This document shows positions 9,713 to 19,829 of a DNA stretch of 64,000 nt, piece by piece. The notes under the pieces are model-generated. The model made no database searches. It saw only the letters and a list, made by a program, of their open reading frames with translations, and was not told the DNA's origin. Source of the DNA: Nematocida ironsii (taxonomy: Eukaryota > Microsporidia); the NCBI GenBank assembly GCA_001642415.1, contig LTDK01000174.1, positions 248,001 to 312,000 of the forward strand. Direction: 5' to 3'. The stretch's first letter is position 1. Every line of letters begins with the position of its first letter. Made by a program: the position numbers and the translations under genes.

Positions 9713-9900
9713 TAATTTCAGTTACAGAATAAATAAACAAACAGAAATATTCAAAATAACCCGAAATAACCCGAAATTTACAACTGGAAATAACTGAATT
9801 TGCCATTTTTAGCAGTTATGCATTTTTAGCAGTTAATGGCTTATGGCTACTTCATGCGAGTTTTATTTTTATATACAGCTGAATATTTTTTATTTTTCAG
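9713..9900. repeat. Spacer with two short direct-repeat pairs
   Basis: Between RRP12 and ALA1 there are overlapping tandem copies of AATAACCCGAAAT at about 9755-9778, followed by two copies of a 16-17 bp unit (CATTTTTAGCAGTTA) at about 9803 and 9820. A pyrimidine-rich TTTTTATTTTTCAG directly abuts the ALA1 ATG. It looks like a 3' splice site, but no upstream exon is evident and the ORF starts with the canonical AlaRS N-terminus. Confidence 0.65.
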
Positions 9901-12738
9901 ATGTGGACTGCAGCTAGGCTAAGAAATGCATTTATTGAATATTTTGAGAGGGAGGGGCATACGCACTGGAGATCTTCATCAGTGAGCCCGGACGATCCAA
10001 CACTTCTATTCACGAATAGTGGGATGGTTCAGTTTAAGAAGAAATTCTTAGATCTAGCCATTGCTGGTACGCCGTATGGAGAGTTAAAAAGAGCGTGTAA
10101 CTACCAAAAGTGTATTAGAGCGGGTGGTAAGCATAATGATTTAGATGATGTAGGGAAGGATACGTACCACCATACATTCTTTGAAATGCTTGGGAATTGG
10201 AGTTTTGGAGACTACTTCAAGAAAGAAGCCATTCATTTCGGGTGGATATTCCTGACTGAAGTGCTTAGACTGGATAAGGAGAGAATATATGTGAGTTACT
10301 TCCATGGGGATCCATCACAGGACTTACCATGTGATACGGAGACACAGAATCTGTGGAGGCAGTACTTACCAGATTCAAGGATACTTGGATTTGGTGCTAA
10401 AGAGAACTTCTGGGAGATGGGTCCTGTTGGACCGTGCGGACCGTGTTCAGAGATTCATTATGACAGAGTGGGTGGAAGAGATGCATCTGGGATAGTTAAT
10501 CAAGATGATCCAGACGTACTTGAAATATGGAATATTGTATTTATTCAGTATAACAGAGAGGAGAATGGACTGACTGCACTTCCAAAGAAGCATATTGATA
10601 CGGGCATGGGATTAGAGCGTGTACTAAGTATACTACAGGGAGAGAAGAGTAATTACAATACAGATTTATTTATGCCTCTGTTCAGGACAATTCAGAAAGT
10701 ACTTGGTGTAGAGGAGTATACGGGTATACTTGCGGATAAGAAAGATATTGCGTACAGAGTAATTGCTGATCACAGCAGGACATTAACTATATCACTAATG
10801 GATAATGTCATGCCAAGTAATGATGGGAAAGGGTACACGATCAGGAAAATACTCAGAAGAGCACTTGGGTTCCAGTACTTGCACTTGAAAAAGTCTCCTG
10901 GTTTACTTCCCCTTCTTGTAGAGCAAGTATTCAATGAGTTCAGTCAGATATATCAGACAGAGCAGCCACTTAGCACAATCGTACAGGTTGTGAAGGAAGA
11001 AGAAGCACAATTCACAAAAACCCTTGGGAAAGGATTATCAATTCTCATGGATATGCTTGCAGATGCAAAGAAAGAAGGAGGGGAAAGAATCCTCCCAGGG
11101 AGTTCTGCATTTATACTTTATGACAGGTACGGGTTCCCTATTGACTTAACCATGGCAGTAGCAGAACAAGAAGGAGTGGCTGTGGATAGTGATGGGTTTA
11201 AAGAAGCCCAGGCTGCAGCTAAAGCCCTGTCAAAGAATAACCAGAAGAGCAGTGAAGGTTTACATCTGACAGTGCATGACCTTGATGCACTTGATAAAAA
11301 ACAGAACAAAGAACCAACTGTGGATAAGTACAAGTACAGTAATGATCCAATATTCGCCAGAACAGTAGCAATTAAGTACTCAGGAGAGATGATCGACTTT
11401 ACAGTAAAAACAGAGCACACGAATAAATCAGAAGATGAGTGCGGTATAATCCTTAATCAAACATCTTTCTACAGTGAATCAGGTGGACAAGAAGGTGATA
11501 AAGGCACTATCCTGTTCACTGAAACCACAGAATCAGATGGAGTGGATATAATCAAGAAATTCTCAAACTTAAACATATGCGCAGCACTCACTCAGAAAGA
11601 AAAGAACGTACAGGGCGTATTCACTGTCCAGGACACTAAGAAATACGGGAGGTATATCATGCACATAGGAAAACTTGAAGGGTCTATCACACAGAATGCA
11701 TTGTGTACGGTGGACAGGAAGAGAAGAGAAAAACTCGCACATGCACATACTGCGACACACCTTCTGAACTATGCACTGTCTCAAGTACTGCATAAAACAG
11801 GTTCTGATGAAATAAAGCAGTGCGGTAGTTTAGTCAGTGAAGATTTACTCCGATTCGATTTCCACTACGGCAGTCCCCTCTCTAAAGCAGAAGTATCTAA
11901 AGTGGAGAGTATAATCAATGAAATAGTAGATGGTAAGGAGAAAGTATCCGTTGAATTCATGCCGTATGCAGAAGCAATTAAAATCAATGGAATCCGGCAC
12001 ATGAAAGATGAAGAGTACCCAGAAACCGTACGTGTAGTGAGTGTAAGCAATACATCCAGTAAGTCTACCAGTACACCAATTACATCAGCAGAACTCTGTG
12101 GAGGTACACACGTAACAAACACAGGAGAGATAGGGAGAGTACGTATAATAGGAGAATCAAGCATATCCAGAGGAGTCAGAAGGATTAGTGCCCTATGCTC
12201 TGAGAAAGCAGTTTCAGCCGAGAGTACAGCTAAACAGATCCAATCCACAAGAATAACACCAGAATCGATCCAAGGAATAAGAGAACATGTGGATTCAGCA
12301 GTAATTCCATTAATTGAATCAAGTCAAATACGTGACTCACTAGAAGACTTCCAGAAACAGCAGATAAAAGACAGAAAGAAACACTTTGATAATGAATGTG
12401 TCTTATTAAAGGAATCCTTGAAGGACACCACCAATCCCATACTTTTCGTATGTAAACCATTTAATGGAACACCCGTACAGCAAGTGAATAAACTCGTGGC
12501 AGGAATGGTTCAAGTACTTGAAAAATCAAAGAGGGAAGGATTAATCCTATACACAGCACAGAATGAGATTATCATAAACGGATTCTTACATGATGGTGTA
12601 GAAAGGGTTAAATCCGCATTCAGTAACTGCCACATAGAAAAAATGAAAATCGGTGGGAAGTCACCCCGTGTGATGGGCATACTCACAGTGGATTTAAGCC
12701 TAGTTGAATCTACGATTAAGTCTCAGATTTTTAAATAA
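9901..12738 (+). CDS. ALA1: Alanyl-tRNA synthetase
   Basis: This 945-residue class II synthetase has the complete AlaRS architecture. The N-terminal catalytic core opens with LRNAFIEYFEREGHTHWRSS and has motif 1/2 elements (LLFTNSGMVQFKKKFL; YHHTFFEMLGNWSFGDYFKK). The tRNA-recognition helical domain follows. The editing domain carries H616-x-x-x-H620 and C733-GGT-H737 as zinc/active-site residues. The C-terminal dimerisation/C-Ala region is present, with a degenerate glycine pattern. It charges tRNA-Ala in the cytosol and hydrolyses mischarged Ser/Gly. The length equals that of other eukaryotic AlaRS (about 950-960). It lies tandem to RRP12. Confidence 0.97.
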   Translation: MWTAARLRNAFIEYFEREGHTHWRSSSVSPDDPTLLFTNSGMVQFKKKFLDLAIAGTPYGELKRACNYQKCIRAGGKHNDLDDVGKDTYHHTFFEMLGNWSFGDYFKKEAIHFGWIFLTEVLRLDKERIYVSYFHGDPSQDLPCDTETQNLWRQYLPDSRILGFGAKENFWEMGPVGPCGPCSEIHYDRVGGRDASGIVNQDDPDVLEIWNIVFIQYNREENGLTALPKKHIDTGMGLERVLSILQGEKSNYNTDLFMPLFRTIQKVLGVEEYTGILADKKDIAYRVIADHSRTLTISLMDNVMPSNDGKGYTIRKILRRALGFQYLHLKKSPGLLPLLVEQVFNEFSQIYQTEQPLSTIVQVVKEEEAQFTKTLGKGLSILMDMLADAKKEGGERILPGSSAFILYDRYGFPIDLTMAVAEQEGVAVDSDGFKEAQAAAKALSKNNQKSSEGLHLTVHDLDALDKKQNKEPTVDKYKYSNDPIFARTVAIKYSGEMIDFTVKTEHTNKSEDECGIILNQTSFYSESGGQEGDKGTILFTETTESDGVDIIKKFSNLNICAALTQKEKNVQGVFTVQDTKKYGRYIMHIGKLEGSITQNALCTVDRKRREKLAHAHTATHLLNYALSQVLHKTGSDEIKQCGSLVSEDLLRFDFHYGSPLSKAEVSKVESIINEIVDGKEKVSVEFMPYAEAIKINGIRHMKDEEYPETVRVVSVSNTSSKSTSTPITSAELCGGTHVTNTGEIGRVRIIGESSISRGVRRISALCSEKAVSAESTAKQIQSTRITPESIQGIREHVDSAVIPLIESSQIRDSLEDFQKQQIKDRKKHFDNECVLLKESLKDTTNPILFVCKPFNGTPVQQVNKLVAGMVQVLEKSKREGLILYTAQNEIIINGFLHDGVERVKSAFSNCHIEKMKIGGKSPRVMGILTVDLSLVESTIKSQIFK

Positions 12739-13085
12739 ATTTATAAAGTCTTCCATATAAAAATATAAAAATAATTTATGTACTGGTTTATAAAAATTTC
12801 GGGTTATATCCAACTGTGATGTACACAGCGTACACAGCGTGTACACAATCTATGGCATAATTTATATTTTATATACAATGTATATAAATAATATAAAAAT
12901 CAGTAAATACGTATACGAATCATGTATAATACGGAATATAAACAGGATAATTCAGTATAATACTATATTAAACGTATACAGGTATAAATTCAGAATGTAT
13001 TATCATGGATATTATACTAAATAAGCATAAACAATTATAGTTTATTACATAATGTATAATAAATTATACACATACTCATAAAATT
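12739..13085. other. AT-rich convergent spacer with AATTTCGGGTTAT motif
   Basis: These 347 bp between convergent stops hold one perfect AATTTCGGGTTAT at 12795-12807 and a small repeat GTACACAGCGTACACAGCGTG near 12821. The remainder is TA-rich low-complexity sequence. An ORF at 12839-13024 is Tyr/Ile-rich translation of that sequence and is not credible. Confidence 0.5.
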
Positions 13086-13376
13086 TCAATTAGTCTTTTT
13101 TATACACTCATCAGGGGAATCAGCCCAGTGAGAATTAATTGTAAGTGCCACGCATATACTCCTAATCCCAATAAATCCGTATATACACAGTAATGTACAT
13201 ATAATACACATAGCAACATAATTACATAAATTACCAGAAACAGAAATAATCCGGAATGAGTCAAGTACTGAAATAATCATCCATGCACCTCCTGTGAACA
13301 CCAGAAATAATCCGAAATATTCAGCATAACCCTTTTCAAAGAGTACTGTAAGAGGGAATTCCTTGGTTTTTTTCAT
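13086..13376 (-). CDS. Small two-span membrane protein, unknown
   Basis: The protein has 96 residues from the MKKTKEF start at 13376. A longer start at 13391 (ATG inside ATGCAT) would overlap the first codons of the divergent reductase gene, so the internal start is preferred. Two hydrophobic spans are clear: FGLFLVFTGGAWMIISVLD and YVAMCIICTLLCIYGFIGI. A short hydrophilic tail ends in CIKKTN, a dilysine-like end. Size and topology recall small ER subunits such as Dpm3, but no signature settles this. With the 13376 start only 9 bp separate the two divergent start codons. Confidence 0.6.
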   Translation of the reverse strand: MKKTKEFPLTVLFEKGYAEYFGLFLVFTGGAWMIISVLDSFRIISVSGNLCNYVAMCIICTLLCIYGFIGIRSICVALTINSHWADSPDECIKKTN

Positions 13377-13385
13377 GGTAAAAAA

Positions 13386-14474
13386 ATGCATTTGTGTATT
13401 ATAGGAGCAGGCCCAGCTGCTGCCTATTTCATCAGGGAGTGCATGGCGAGGTGCAGTAAAACGACTTTCGATATTTTTGAGATAACCCGTGAGACACTCG
13501 GAAATTTAAGGAAAGGAGTCGCACCCGACCAAATCCACATAAGAAAGACAATTCCTGGTTTAGAACGAGTATTCACAGACAGTAGAATAAATCTAATTAA
13601 AGGAGCAGACATAACCAAAATAATGAAAGTATCTGAAATAGAGAAGAAGTACGATGCAGTGATTATTGCGACGGGTGCTGAACCCAGAAGATTATCGGGT
13701 ATTCCTGGGTGTGAGCATGTACTTAATGCTAGTGATATAATGAGAAGTATATCAGCGAACGAGAAAATCCTAGCGAATGGGAAGATCGCTGTGGTCGGGA
13801 ATGGGAATGTATCCTTAGATGTTGCACGAGTACTTTTACACGGCCGGAGTATGAATCATCCTTCATTATCAGAAGTATCTGTGGATTCTGTTGATTTAAT
13901 AGGGAGAAATTCTCCTGAACATTCTAAATTTACAAATCCTGTACTATCAGAATTTTTATCATATCCCATTATGGTAATTATAACGGAAAAAGTAAAAAAC
14001 TGGATTAAAAAAACAATCACCCCAGAAAGTTCACGTACACTAAAAAGGAAAGCATTCCTTCTGTTGAGTAATCAAGCACCAGCACATAAATCAGCCAAGT
14101 TCATTTTTAATGAAGTCCCAGTGAGTATACAGAAGTATAACCCAAATGATTCAAATATGCCCAGTTTATGGACAAGTAATAATATACCACAGAATGTACA
14201 TAATTTAACCGATAATGCAGTGAAGTATAAGCTAACCACACGGGACAGTGTCAGTGGAGTAGAAGCAGTCAGAGTATACGATAGAATAATTTCAGCAATT
14301 GGGTATACCAGAATAAACCCAGACATTTCGGATATGTTAAGGGATATATCCATTCCTGTATACAGGATAGGGTGGGCAAGTACGGATGGGACAGGTACAT
14401 TAGCAGATGCTTATACCACAGCAATTAACACTGTAAGTAAAATACTTCCGTATAATATGAGTGGAATAGAATAA
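13386..14474 (+). CDS. ARH1: NADPH:adrenodoxin/ferredoxin oxidoreductase (mitosomal type)
   Basis: This 362-residue two-dinucleotide flavoprotein opens directly with MHLCIIGAGPAAAYFIRE, the FAD GxGxxG at residues 7-12. The Arh1/FDXR signature follows: LRKGVAPDQIHIRKT, matching 'VRYGVAPDHP'. VVGNGNVSLDVARVLL holds the NADPH GxGxxx at 138-143. The C-terminal RIGWASTDGTGTLADAY matches 'GW..RGPTG.I..T'. The enzyme passes NADPH electrons to ferredoxin for Fe-S cluster assembly. Animal and fungal forms are about 470-490 residues, so this one is trimmed. There is no N-terminal presequence at all, which is notable for a presumed mitosomal protein. It fits functionally with the Atm1-like gene at the right edge. 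Confidence 0.9.
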   Translation: MHLCIIGAGPAAAYFIRECMARCSKTTFDIFEITRETLGNLRKGVAPDQIHIRKTIPGLERVFTDSRINLIKGADITKIMKVSEIEKKYDAVIIATGAEPRRLSGIPGCEHVLNASDIMRSISANEKILANGKIAVVGNGNVSLDVARVLLHGRSMNHPSLSEVSVDSVDLIGRNSPEHSKFTNPVLSEFLSYPIMVIITEKVKNWIKKTITPESSRTLKRKAFLLLSNQAPAHKSAKFIFNEVPVSIQKYNPNDSNMPSLWTSNNIPQNVHNLTDNAVKYKLTTRDSVSGVEAVRVYDRIISAIGYTRINPDISDMLRDISIPVYRIGWASTDGTGTLADAYTTAINTVSKILPYNMSGIE

Positions 14475-14668
14475 ATTTAGGGTTTGAAATATTCTTGATA
14501 TTGAAAATTCTTCATATAAATTAACTGTAAGCATAAATAAAGTAATATTTCAGGTTACTTTGTGTTATTTCCTAATTAGGAGATCCTTTACCAAATATAT
14601 CCATGTGAAGTTTTTTTATTAAACTGAATTTGTATCTATAAATTCTTGTTTAATTTTTATTTTCTTGT

Positions 14669-17600
14669 ATGTGGAAGGAACAGAGCAAATGTCTCCAAGA
14701 AAAGGATCGAACTTTCTCCAGCAATCTGTCAGTGACAAACAAAGAATTATTCGACAGGTTAAAGAGTGCACTGCGAAAAGACCAAAAGGAAAAGGAAGAT
14801 TTCATTGAGGACCTGCTTAAATTAGAGAATCCCAAAGAGATTCTGCTTCAAATAGACAGCAATGACTTCTTAGTTGTATCAAAGAAAGAGGCAAGAGCGT
14901 ACTTTGAGTTATGGTGGAAGGTTACCACAGAAGTATTCCCATTCAAAAGGATTTTCAAGAGGTGGCACCACACAAAGGCACAGACACTATTTCTTCACCA
15001 TGTCTTATCACTCCCACCGGATATGGTACAGTTACACCGTGGGGATACGTCATTTTTAATAGACAGGTATAAGGACACGTATGAGTACACTCCTTCAGTA
15101 AAGGAAATGGCTCTGTCTAATTATAATACAGAAGAATTATTCAGCTTAATTGGAGAATTAGATGTAGAAGATGGTCATTCTATTCTTAGTCATGGGATAT
15201 CAACAGTACCAGAACTGATTTGTCTTGGTCTTATAAAAAGTGCACAGAAGTATGAGCGACTGTTTATGGATACGTTCTCGTACTGTCTTCTGCAGAGTGA
15301 GAGGAGTAGGATTATTCTTAGGAAGATATTTGATAGGAAGCCTAAACTAACCTTATTAACCATGGAGAAATTACATGCTTTATCATTCTCACTTGATGAG
15401 TGTTTAATGGCATGTCTTGAGTGTAAGTTACTGCCGTATATTATTAGGGAGTTAGATCCATTAGAATTCTCTCTTGATTTGATTTTAGTGGCAATCACTC
15501 GGGAGATAATTGATTTGAGTGTTATTCTGTGTATGCAATTGAATGATGAGTTTGTTAACAGTTTTATACACCATATAATATTCAGGTATGGGAAGGGATC
15601 AACAAAAGGGATCAGTATAGGACCATTAACTGTGGATATTATTATTTCCACATGCATAACACTGGAGGGACTATCGAAAGGGTTACAGAAAAGCACTAAT
15701 ATGTTACTGTCTAAGCTTAAAAGTGCTCTTATACCAGAGATTAGAACGTGTCTAGTGAAGAGAGTCACATTAAAACAGCAAGCGAGTGAGTTCCTGCATA
15801 ATGTAATTTCTGGGAGGACGATTAATTCAGATGCGATTGTGTACATGACTCAGATATCCTCAAATAAAAGCTCGTATGACATGGAGTTATTTGAGCATAT
15901 TCTTAATGAAATGGAAGTTAAGTACAATTTATTAGACAGGTTGAGTCTTCAAGAGGTGATGTCTATGTCTATGTTTTATGGGAGGATGATTAAGTATGAA
16001 ATACTCTCCAGTAAGAGAACAAAAGCAGCAATGCGAAAAATAGCACTGTTCCTTAGAGAGGATCCGTGCAGTAATCGGTTTAAATTTGCACTGAAGTGTT
16101 TAGAATCATTTGGAGATATTCTGGAGAAGTATCCATTCTATGCACAGGAGTATTCTCGAATGCCACAGGTGTACGCTGCGAATAAGTCATTATACACTTT
16201 CATACGGGGGAATTTAAGCATTCAAGAGCTTACCTCTAAAAATGAGATTGAAGGGAGTCTGCCATTCTCTGATTTAGTCGCAGATGCACTGGGTCACATA
16301 GAGGCGCATCCTAGCTGGCAGAAGTCTTTTAATATGCTTACACTTTCTAATGTACAGAGTCTAGCAGAGAGTATCCGGGCACAGAAACCATCAGAAGTAG
16401 AGATAGCTAAGTATCTCATTGCAAAGAGAATGTTTAGGGAGACTAACCATCTGAAGATATACATACAGTTTATTCTGGAGTATTCAGAGACACTTTATTT
16501 AAGAGTACGTGAGATGTTCTTTGTTATTCTTAGGGTGTATGCGGAGAGGCATGCAGAGATAGACAGAACGGACAAGGCACCTTCTCTTCGTATAATTGGA
16601 ACGTATCTTGGTATGCTGACATTTACTGATCGTGTGCCTATTATAAGCAGCGATTTTAATGTGAAGGAGTACCTTGTAGACAGTGCTGGTAAGGAGTGCA
16701 TATACTCTGCCGTGGTTTTTGTCTGTAAATATATTGAAGAGTGTGTAAATAGCAAAATTCTTGGGAAAACCAGTCCGTATGTATGCTCTATCCTGCGGGT
16801 ACTGTCAGAAATTCATTTTCTTGCAGAGGGGAGTGACTTGATATCACTAGAGATTGAAATATGCTTCTCAAAGATAGAGATACCGATTGAAGATATCTAT
16901 CCAGATATTTCAGTACAGGAGAAGAGGCTTGGTGCAAAGAGAAAAGCATCAGGAATAGCAAATTACATAGAGCTGGAAGGTGTCAGAAGTATGCTGGCGC
17001 ATATTGCAGTAATGGGGCTAGACCTTGCGATAAGAGACATTCCGTACTTAATAGTGGATAAAATATTCAGTATATGCAACAGAACTTCATCAGAAGCAGT
17101 GAAAAAAGACTTTCCAGGCCGGCCAGAACTTGCAGTCCGTGCGTATAAGAATATGGTATGTGCACTGACGGTTTCTTTAGCATGTTCATCTACAGCAGGA
17201 CCAATCAAAGCAAGTGCTGCAAATAATATTGCACACTTTATGCGGCTTGCAGGGATGGAGGATGCGCTCAGTAATGAAAAGATATCATACATCGTGGATA
17301 AGAACATACCCATTTGCTTGGGGATTGTAGAGTACATTGCCAGGGAAAGGGTCAGGGCAGGAATCAACTTAAAAATAGATGAGCTTGTAGAGGAAGTATC
17401 ACAGCTTCCAATGCAACCAGTACCTGAGCATAACATAGACCTGTACAATTCAAAGGAGTATACTAAACCGAGTTATATCATTGCTGATGAGATTCAAACA
17501 ATCACAATAGGAGAGTACCATGAGATATGTGCATACCTTACATCAATAAACTACAAGAACAGAGAGAATGCAGAGACACTTGGACCATTCACCAGCTCAT

Positions 17601-19387
17601 CAGCACAGAAGAAGTGGGAGGATGTACAAAAGATTCTGCATGAGATTGAGAAGGCATCAGATGAGGTGGTTAAGCCCAAGCTTACAATTGATCTACTGGA
17701 GAGTGTACATGCAATCCTTAACTTTGCCTCATCGGGTGCAAATGAAATGGCGTGCCTGTTCTTCTGCCAGAACATCATTGGAAGTATATTTATGCTTAGT
17801 AACCAGTGGGCACGGACTGTCTGCATACAAGCAGTCTACCGCATATGTAAGATATCGTACAGTTCCATGCGAGAAGTCTCCTCCTGGCTTATATACGCAG
17901 AGGATGAAAGAAAGTTCAACCCAAAGGTAATTGCACAAATGCTTGACCATAAGATTATGAATGTCCTGGAGTACGATCAGCACCTTGGAAGTACGTTAAT
18001 GAGAAATACGCAGCGGTCAAAATTCGCAGTTGAATTGTTGAAAATATGCATTGTATCAGATACACCCGTGGGAAGTCCATTTGACTACATCTGCACGATA
18101 GAAGCCGTTTCAAAGACAGCGAAAGGTTCTTCAGATGATAAAGTCAAGAGTCTGCTTAAGGAAATAGCCAGTAGAATATTCCTAATCAAAAAGGACAGTC
18201 AGGATAAGAAACTCTTTGATGAGTGGACAGATGCGTATTTCTGTAAAGTTCTGGGCGGGGAGCGATCGGCTGCACTTGATGTTATCCTGCGGGACATTAA
18301 AGAACGTGCAAATAATTCAGCAAGTCTGAAAGAGTTCATTAAGTGCGGATTCTCTGCTGCGATGGAATCATATCTTAGGGCACGGAAAGAGTGCTCTCCT
18401 ATTAAGTATCTAAAGTTTGAGTCTCTTGCTGTGCTTATATCCACTATCTCTACTACACCAGATGTACTGTCTGAGTGTCTTTCGATTCTTGTAGAGATAT
18501 TCATAGATGGCATTGATATACAGTACTACCAGATACAGACACTGTTTACTCGGACACTGCAGGTGATTCTGGAGAACATAACAGTTGATCATGAAGATGT
18601 GATATTTAACTTTTTAACTGTTATGCGGCCTACGTGCTTTGGCTTCTTCTTGTCTGGGTTTGTTGAGCTTGTTTTCTCTGATTATATTATTCGGAATATG
18701 TTCCTGCGAAATGCATTCCGGGGTGTAGCAATTCTTGACTGGATATATCAGGCACTTCGGTTGTTTGAACCATCATCTGCACTGAATTCACTGGTATATG
18801 CTTGCTCTGCTTTTGTTTTACAGCTGAAGAGGTATGCACCAAATTTCTACAGTCATTATTCGTACCTTGCACTGCTTATGGTACCAATAGGGCCATCAAT
18901 GGTTCTACTGCGTAATGTGTGGTCACTGCACAGGCATCCTTCGTATATGGAGCTTTTAATGCAGCACAAGCACATTATTATAAACACGGATTATTATGCA
19001 GTTCTTGTGAAGGTAAATGAAGCCCTCCAAGAAAAGAATCCAGATGTGTTTTCAGTCACCAGCAATGAAGAGCTTCTCTCGCATGTTTTGGTTGATTCGC
19101 TTACAAACCATGCAGATTCATCGAAAGTATACCAGAACATCATCCTAGACTTATTCTCACAGCCAGGGCGGATATCATGCAAAGAGCAGATCTTAGCAAG
19201 ATTGCTAGAGAAGAGCTGTGCTCCCTCACCAAGACCACTTTTTGTGCGCAAAACACTTGATGCGCTTCTCAATGCACAGGCTTACATGGAAACATTAGGC
19301 GAAATCGTGCGGAGAGACAAAGAAATCCTTAGCAAGCTTATAGTCAGGGTATCCACAATACTGGCAACCGATACTGTTCTAAATTAA
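14669..19387 (+). CDS. NOT1: Not1, scaffold of the CCR4-NOT deadenylase complex
   Basis: This 1572-residue all-helical protein is the largest in the window. The C-terminal third matches the NOT1 superfamily homology domain. RYAPNFYSHYSYLALLMVP followed by LLRNVWSLHRHPSYMELL corresponds to 'FP.FL..YH..L...IP....QLRNLILSA.P', and SCKEQILARLLEKSCAPSPRPL matches 'IREQITRVLLERLI...PHPWG'. LLSHVLVDSLTNHADSSKVYQNIILDLF gives the LVNHLRYPN region. Not1 binds Caf1/Ccr4 and the Not modules to shorten poly(A) tails in the cytoplasm. Human CNOT1 is 2376 residues and yeast Not1 2108, so this is a reduced form. The start is taken at the first ATG after a T-rich leader; the N-terminus is not independently supported. 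Confidence 0.78.
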   Translation: MWKEQSKCLQEKDRTFSSNLSVTNKELFDRLKSALRKDQKEKEDFIEDLLKLENPKEILLQIDSNDFLVVSKKEARAYFELWWKVTTEVFPFKRIFKRWHHTKAQTLFLHHVLSLPPDMVQLHRGDTSFLIDRYKDTYEYTPSVKEMALSNYNTEELFSLIGELDVEDGHSILSHGISTVPELICLGLIKSAQKYERLFMDTFSYCLLQSERSRIILRKIFDRKPKLTLLTMEKLHALSFSLDECLMACLECKLLPYIIRELDPLEFSLDLILVAITREIIDLSVILCMQLNDEFVNSFIHHIIFRYGKGSTKGISIGPLTVDIIISTCITLEGLSKGLQKSTNMLLSKLKSALIPEIRTCLVKRVTLKQQASEFLHNVISGRTINSDAIVYMTQISSNKSSYDMELFEHILNEMEVKYNLLDRLSLQEVMSMSMFYGRMIKYEILSSKRTKAAMRKIALFLREDPCSNRFKFALKCLESFGDILEKYPFYAQEYSRMPQVYAANKSLYTFIRGNLSIQELTSKNEIEGSLPFSDLVADALGHIEAHPSWQKSFNMLTLSNVQSLAESIRAQKPSEVEIAKYLIAKRMFRETNHLKIYIQFILEYSETLYLRVREMFFVILRVYAERHAEIDRTDKAPSLRIIGTYLGMLTFTDRVPIISSDFNVKEYLVDSAGKECIYSAVVFVCKYIEECVNSKILGKTSPYVCSILRVLSEIHFLAEGSDLISLEIEICFSKIEIPIEDIYPDISVQEKRLGAKRKASGIANYIELEGVRSMLAHIAVMGLDLAIRDIPYLIVDKIFSICNRTSSEAVKKDFPGRPELAVRAYKNMVCALTVSLACSSTAGPIKASAANNIAHFMRLAGMEDALSNEKISYIVDKNIPICLGIVEYIARERVRAGINLKIDELVEEVSQLPMQPVPEHNIDLYNSKEYTKPSYIIADEIQTITIGEYHEICAYLTSINYKNRENAETLGPFTSSSAQKKWEDVQKILHEIEKASDEVVKPKLTIDLLESVHAILNFASSGANEMACLFFCQNIIGSIFMLSNQWARTVCIQAVYRICKISYSSMREVSSWLIYAEDERKFNPKVIAQMLDHKIMNVLEYDQHLGSTLMRNTQRSKFAVELLKICIVSDTPVGSPFDYICTIEAVSKTAKGSSDDKVKSLLKEIASRIFLIKKDSQDKKLFDEWTDAYFCKVLGGERSAALDVILRDIKERANNSASLKEFIKCGFSAAMESYLRARKECSPIKYLKFESLAVLISTISTTPDVLSECLSILVEIFIDGIDIQYYQIQTLFTRTLQVILENITVDHEDVIFNFLTVMRPTCFGFFLSGFVELVFSDYIIRNMFLRNAFRGVAILDWIYQALRLFEPSSALNSLVYACSAFVLQLKRYAPNFYSHYSYLALLMVPIGPSMVLLRNVWSLHRHPSYMELLMQHKHIIINTDYYAVLVKVNEALQEKNPDVFSVTSNEELLSHVLVDSLTNHADSSKVYQNIILDLFSQPGRISCKEQILARLLEKSCAPSPRPLFVRKTLDALLNAQAYMETLGEIVRRDKEILSKLIVRVSTILATDTVLN

Positions 19388-19829
19388 CAAAAACTATTTA
19401 TAAATCACTGTATCATCTATTCCCCATTCATTTAAATTACTGTTTTATGCATTTTTCATAATAAAAACCGTTGAAATTACCTAAAATAGCAATTTTAATT
19501 AAATAAATTCAACTGAAAGTACAAATATTTGAATAATCCCGGTTATAATCCAGAATATAACAGAAATATTCAGTCTAAGCATGCCATATGACTATTTTTA
19601 CTAATTTCTCTTTTATTCCTCATATTATACATATTACAGTATTATACTATAATCCACTTAAACCAGCTATAATTTTACACTCTTCCCATTTAAATAATTA
19701 TAAATGTGATGATACCAGCCACACAGCCTGTTATTTAAATAAGGATTTTTGATGAGAATTTCATGTGGCAGTGTACACCCACAGAAAGTGAATTTCTGAA
19801 TATTTCGGGATTTTTTCTTTTCTTTTATA
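19388..19829. other. AT-rich spacer NOT1/RFC5
   Basis: These 442 bp hold no ORF of note. They contain GTTTTATGCATTTTTCAT near 19443, AATAATCCCGGTTATAATCC near 19532 (a relative of the recurrent intergenic motif) and TATTTCGGGATTTTTTC just upstream of the RFC5 start. Confidence 0.45.

Noticed and set aside
12839..13024. 61-codon Tyr/Ile-rich ORF
   Set aside because: Low-complexity translation of TA-rich spacer DNA.
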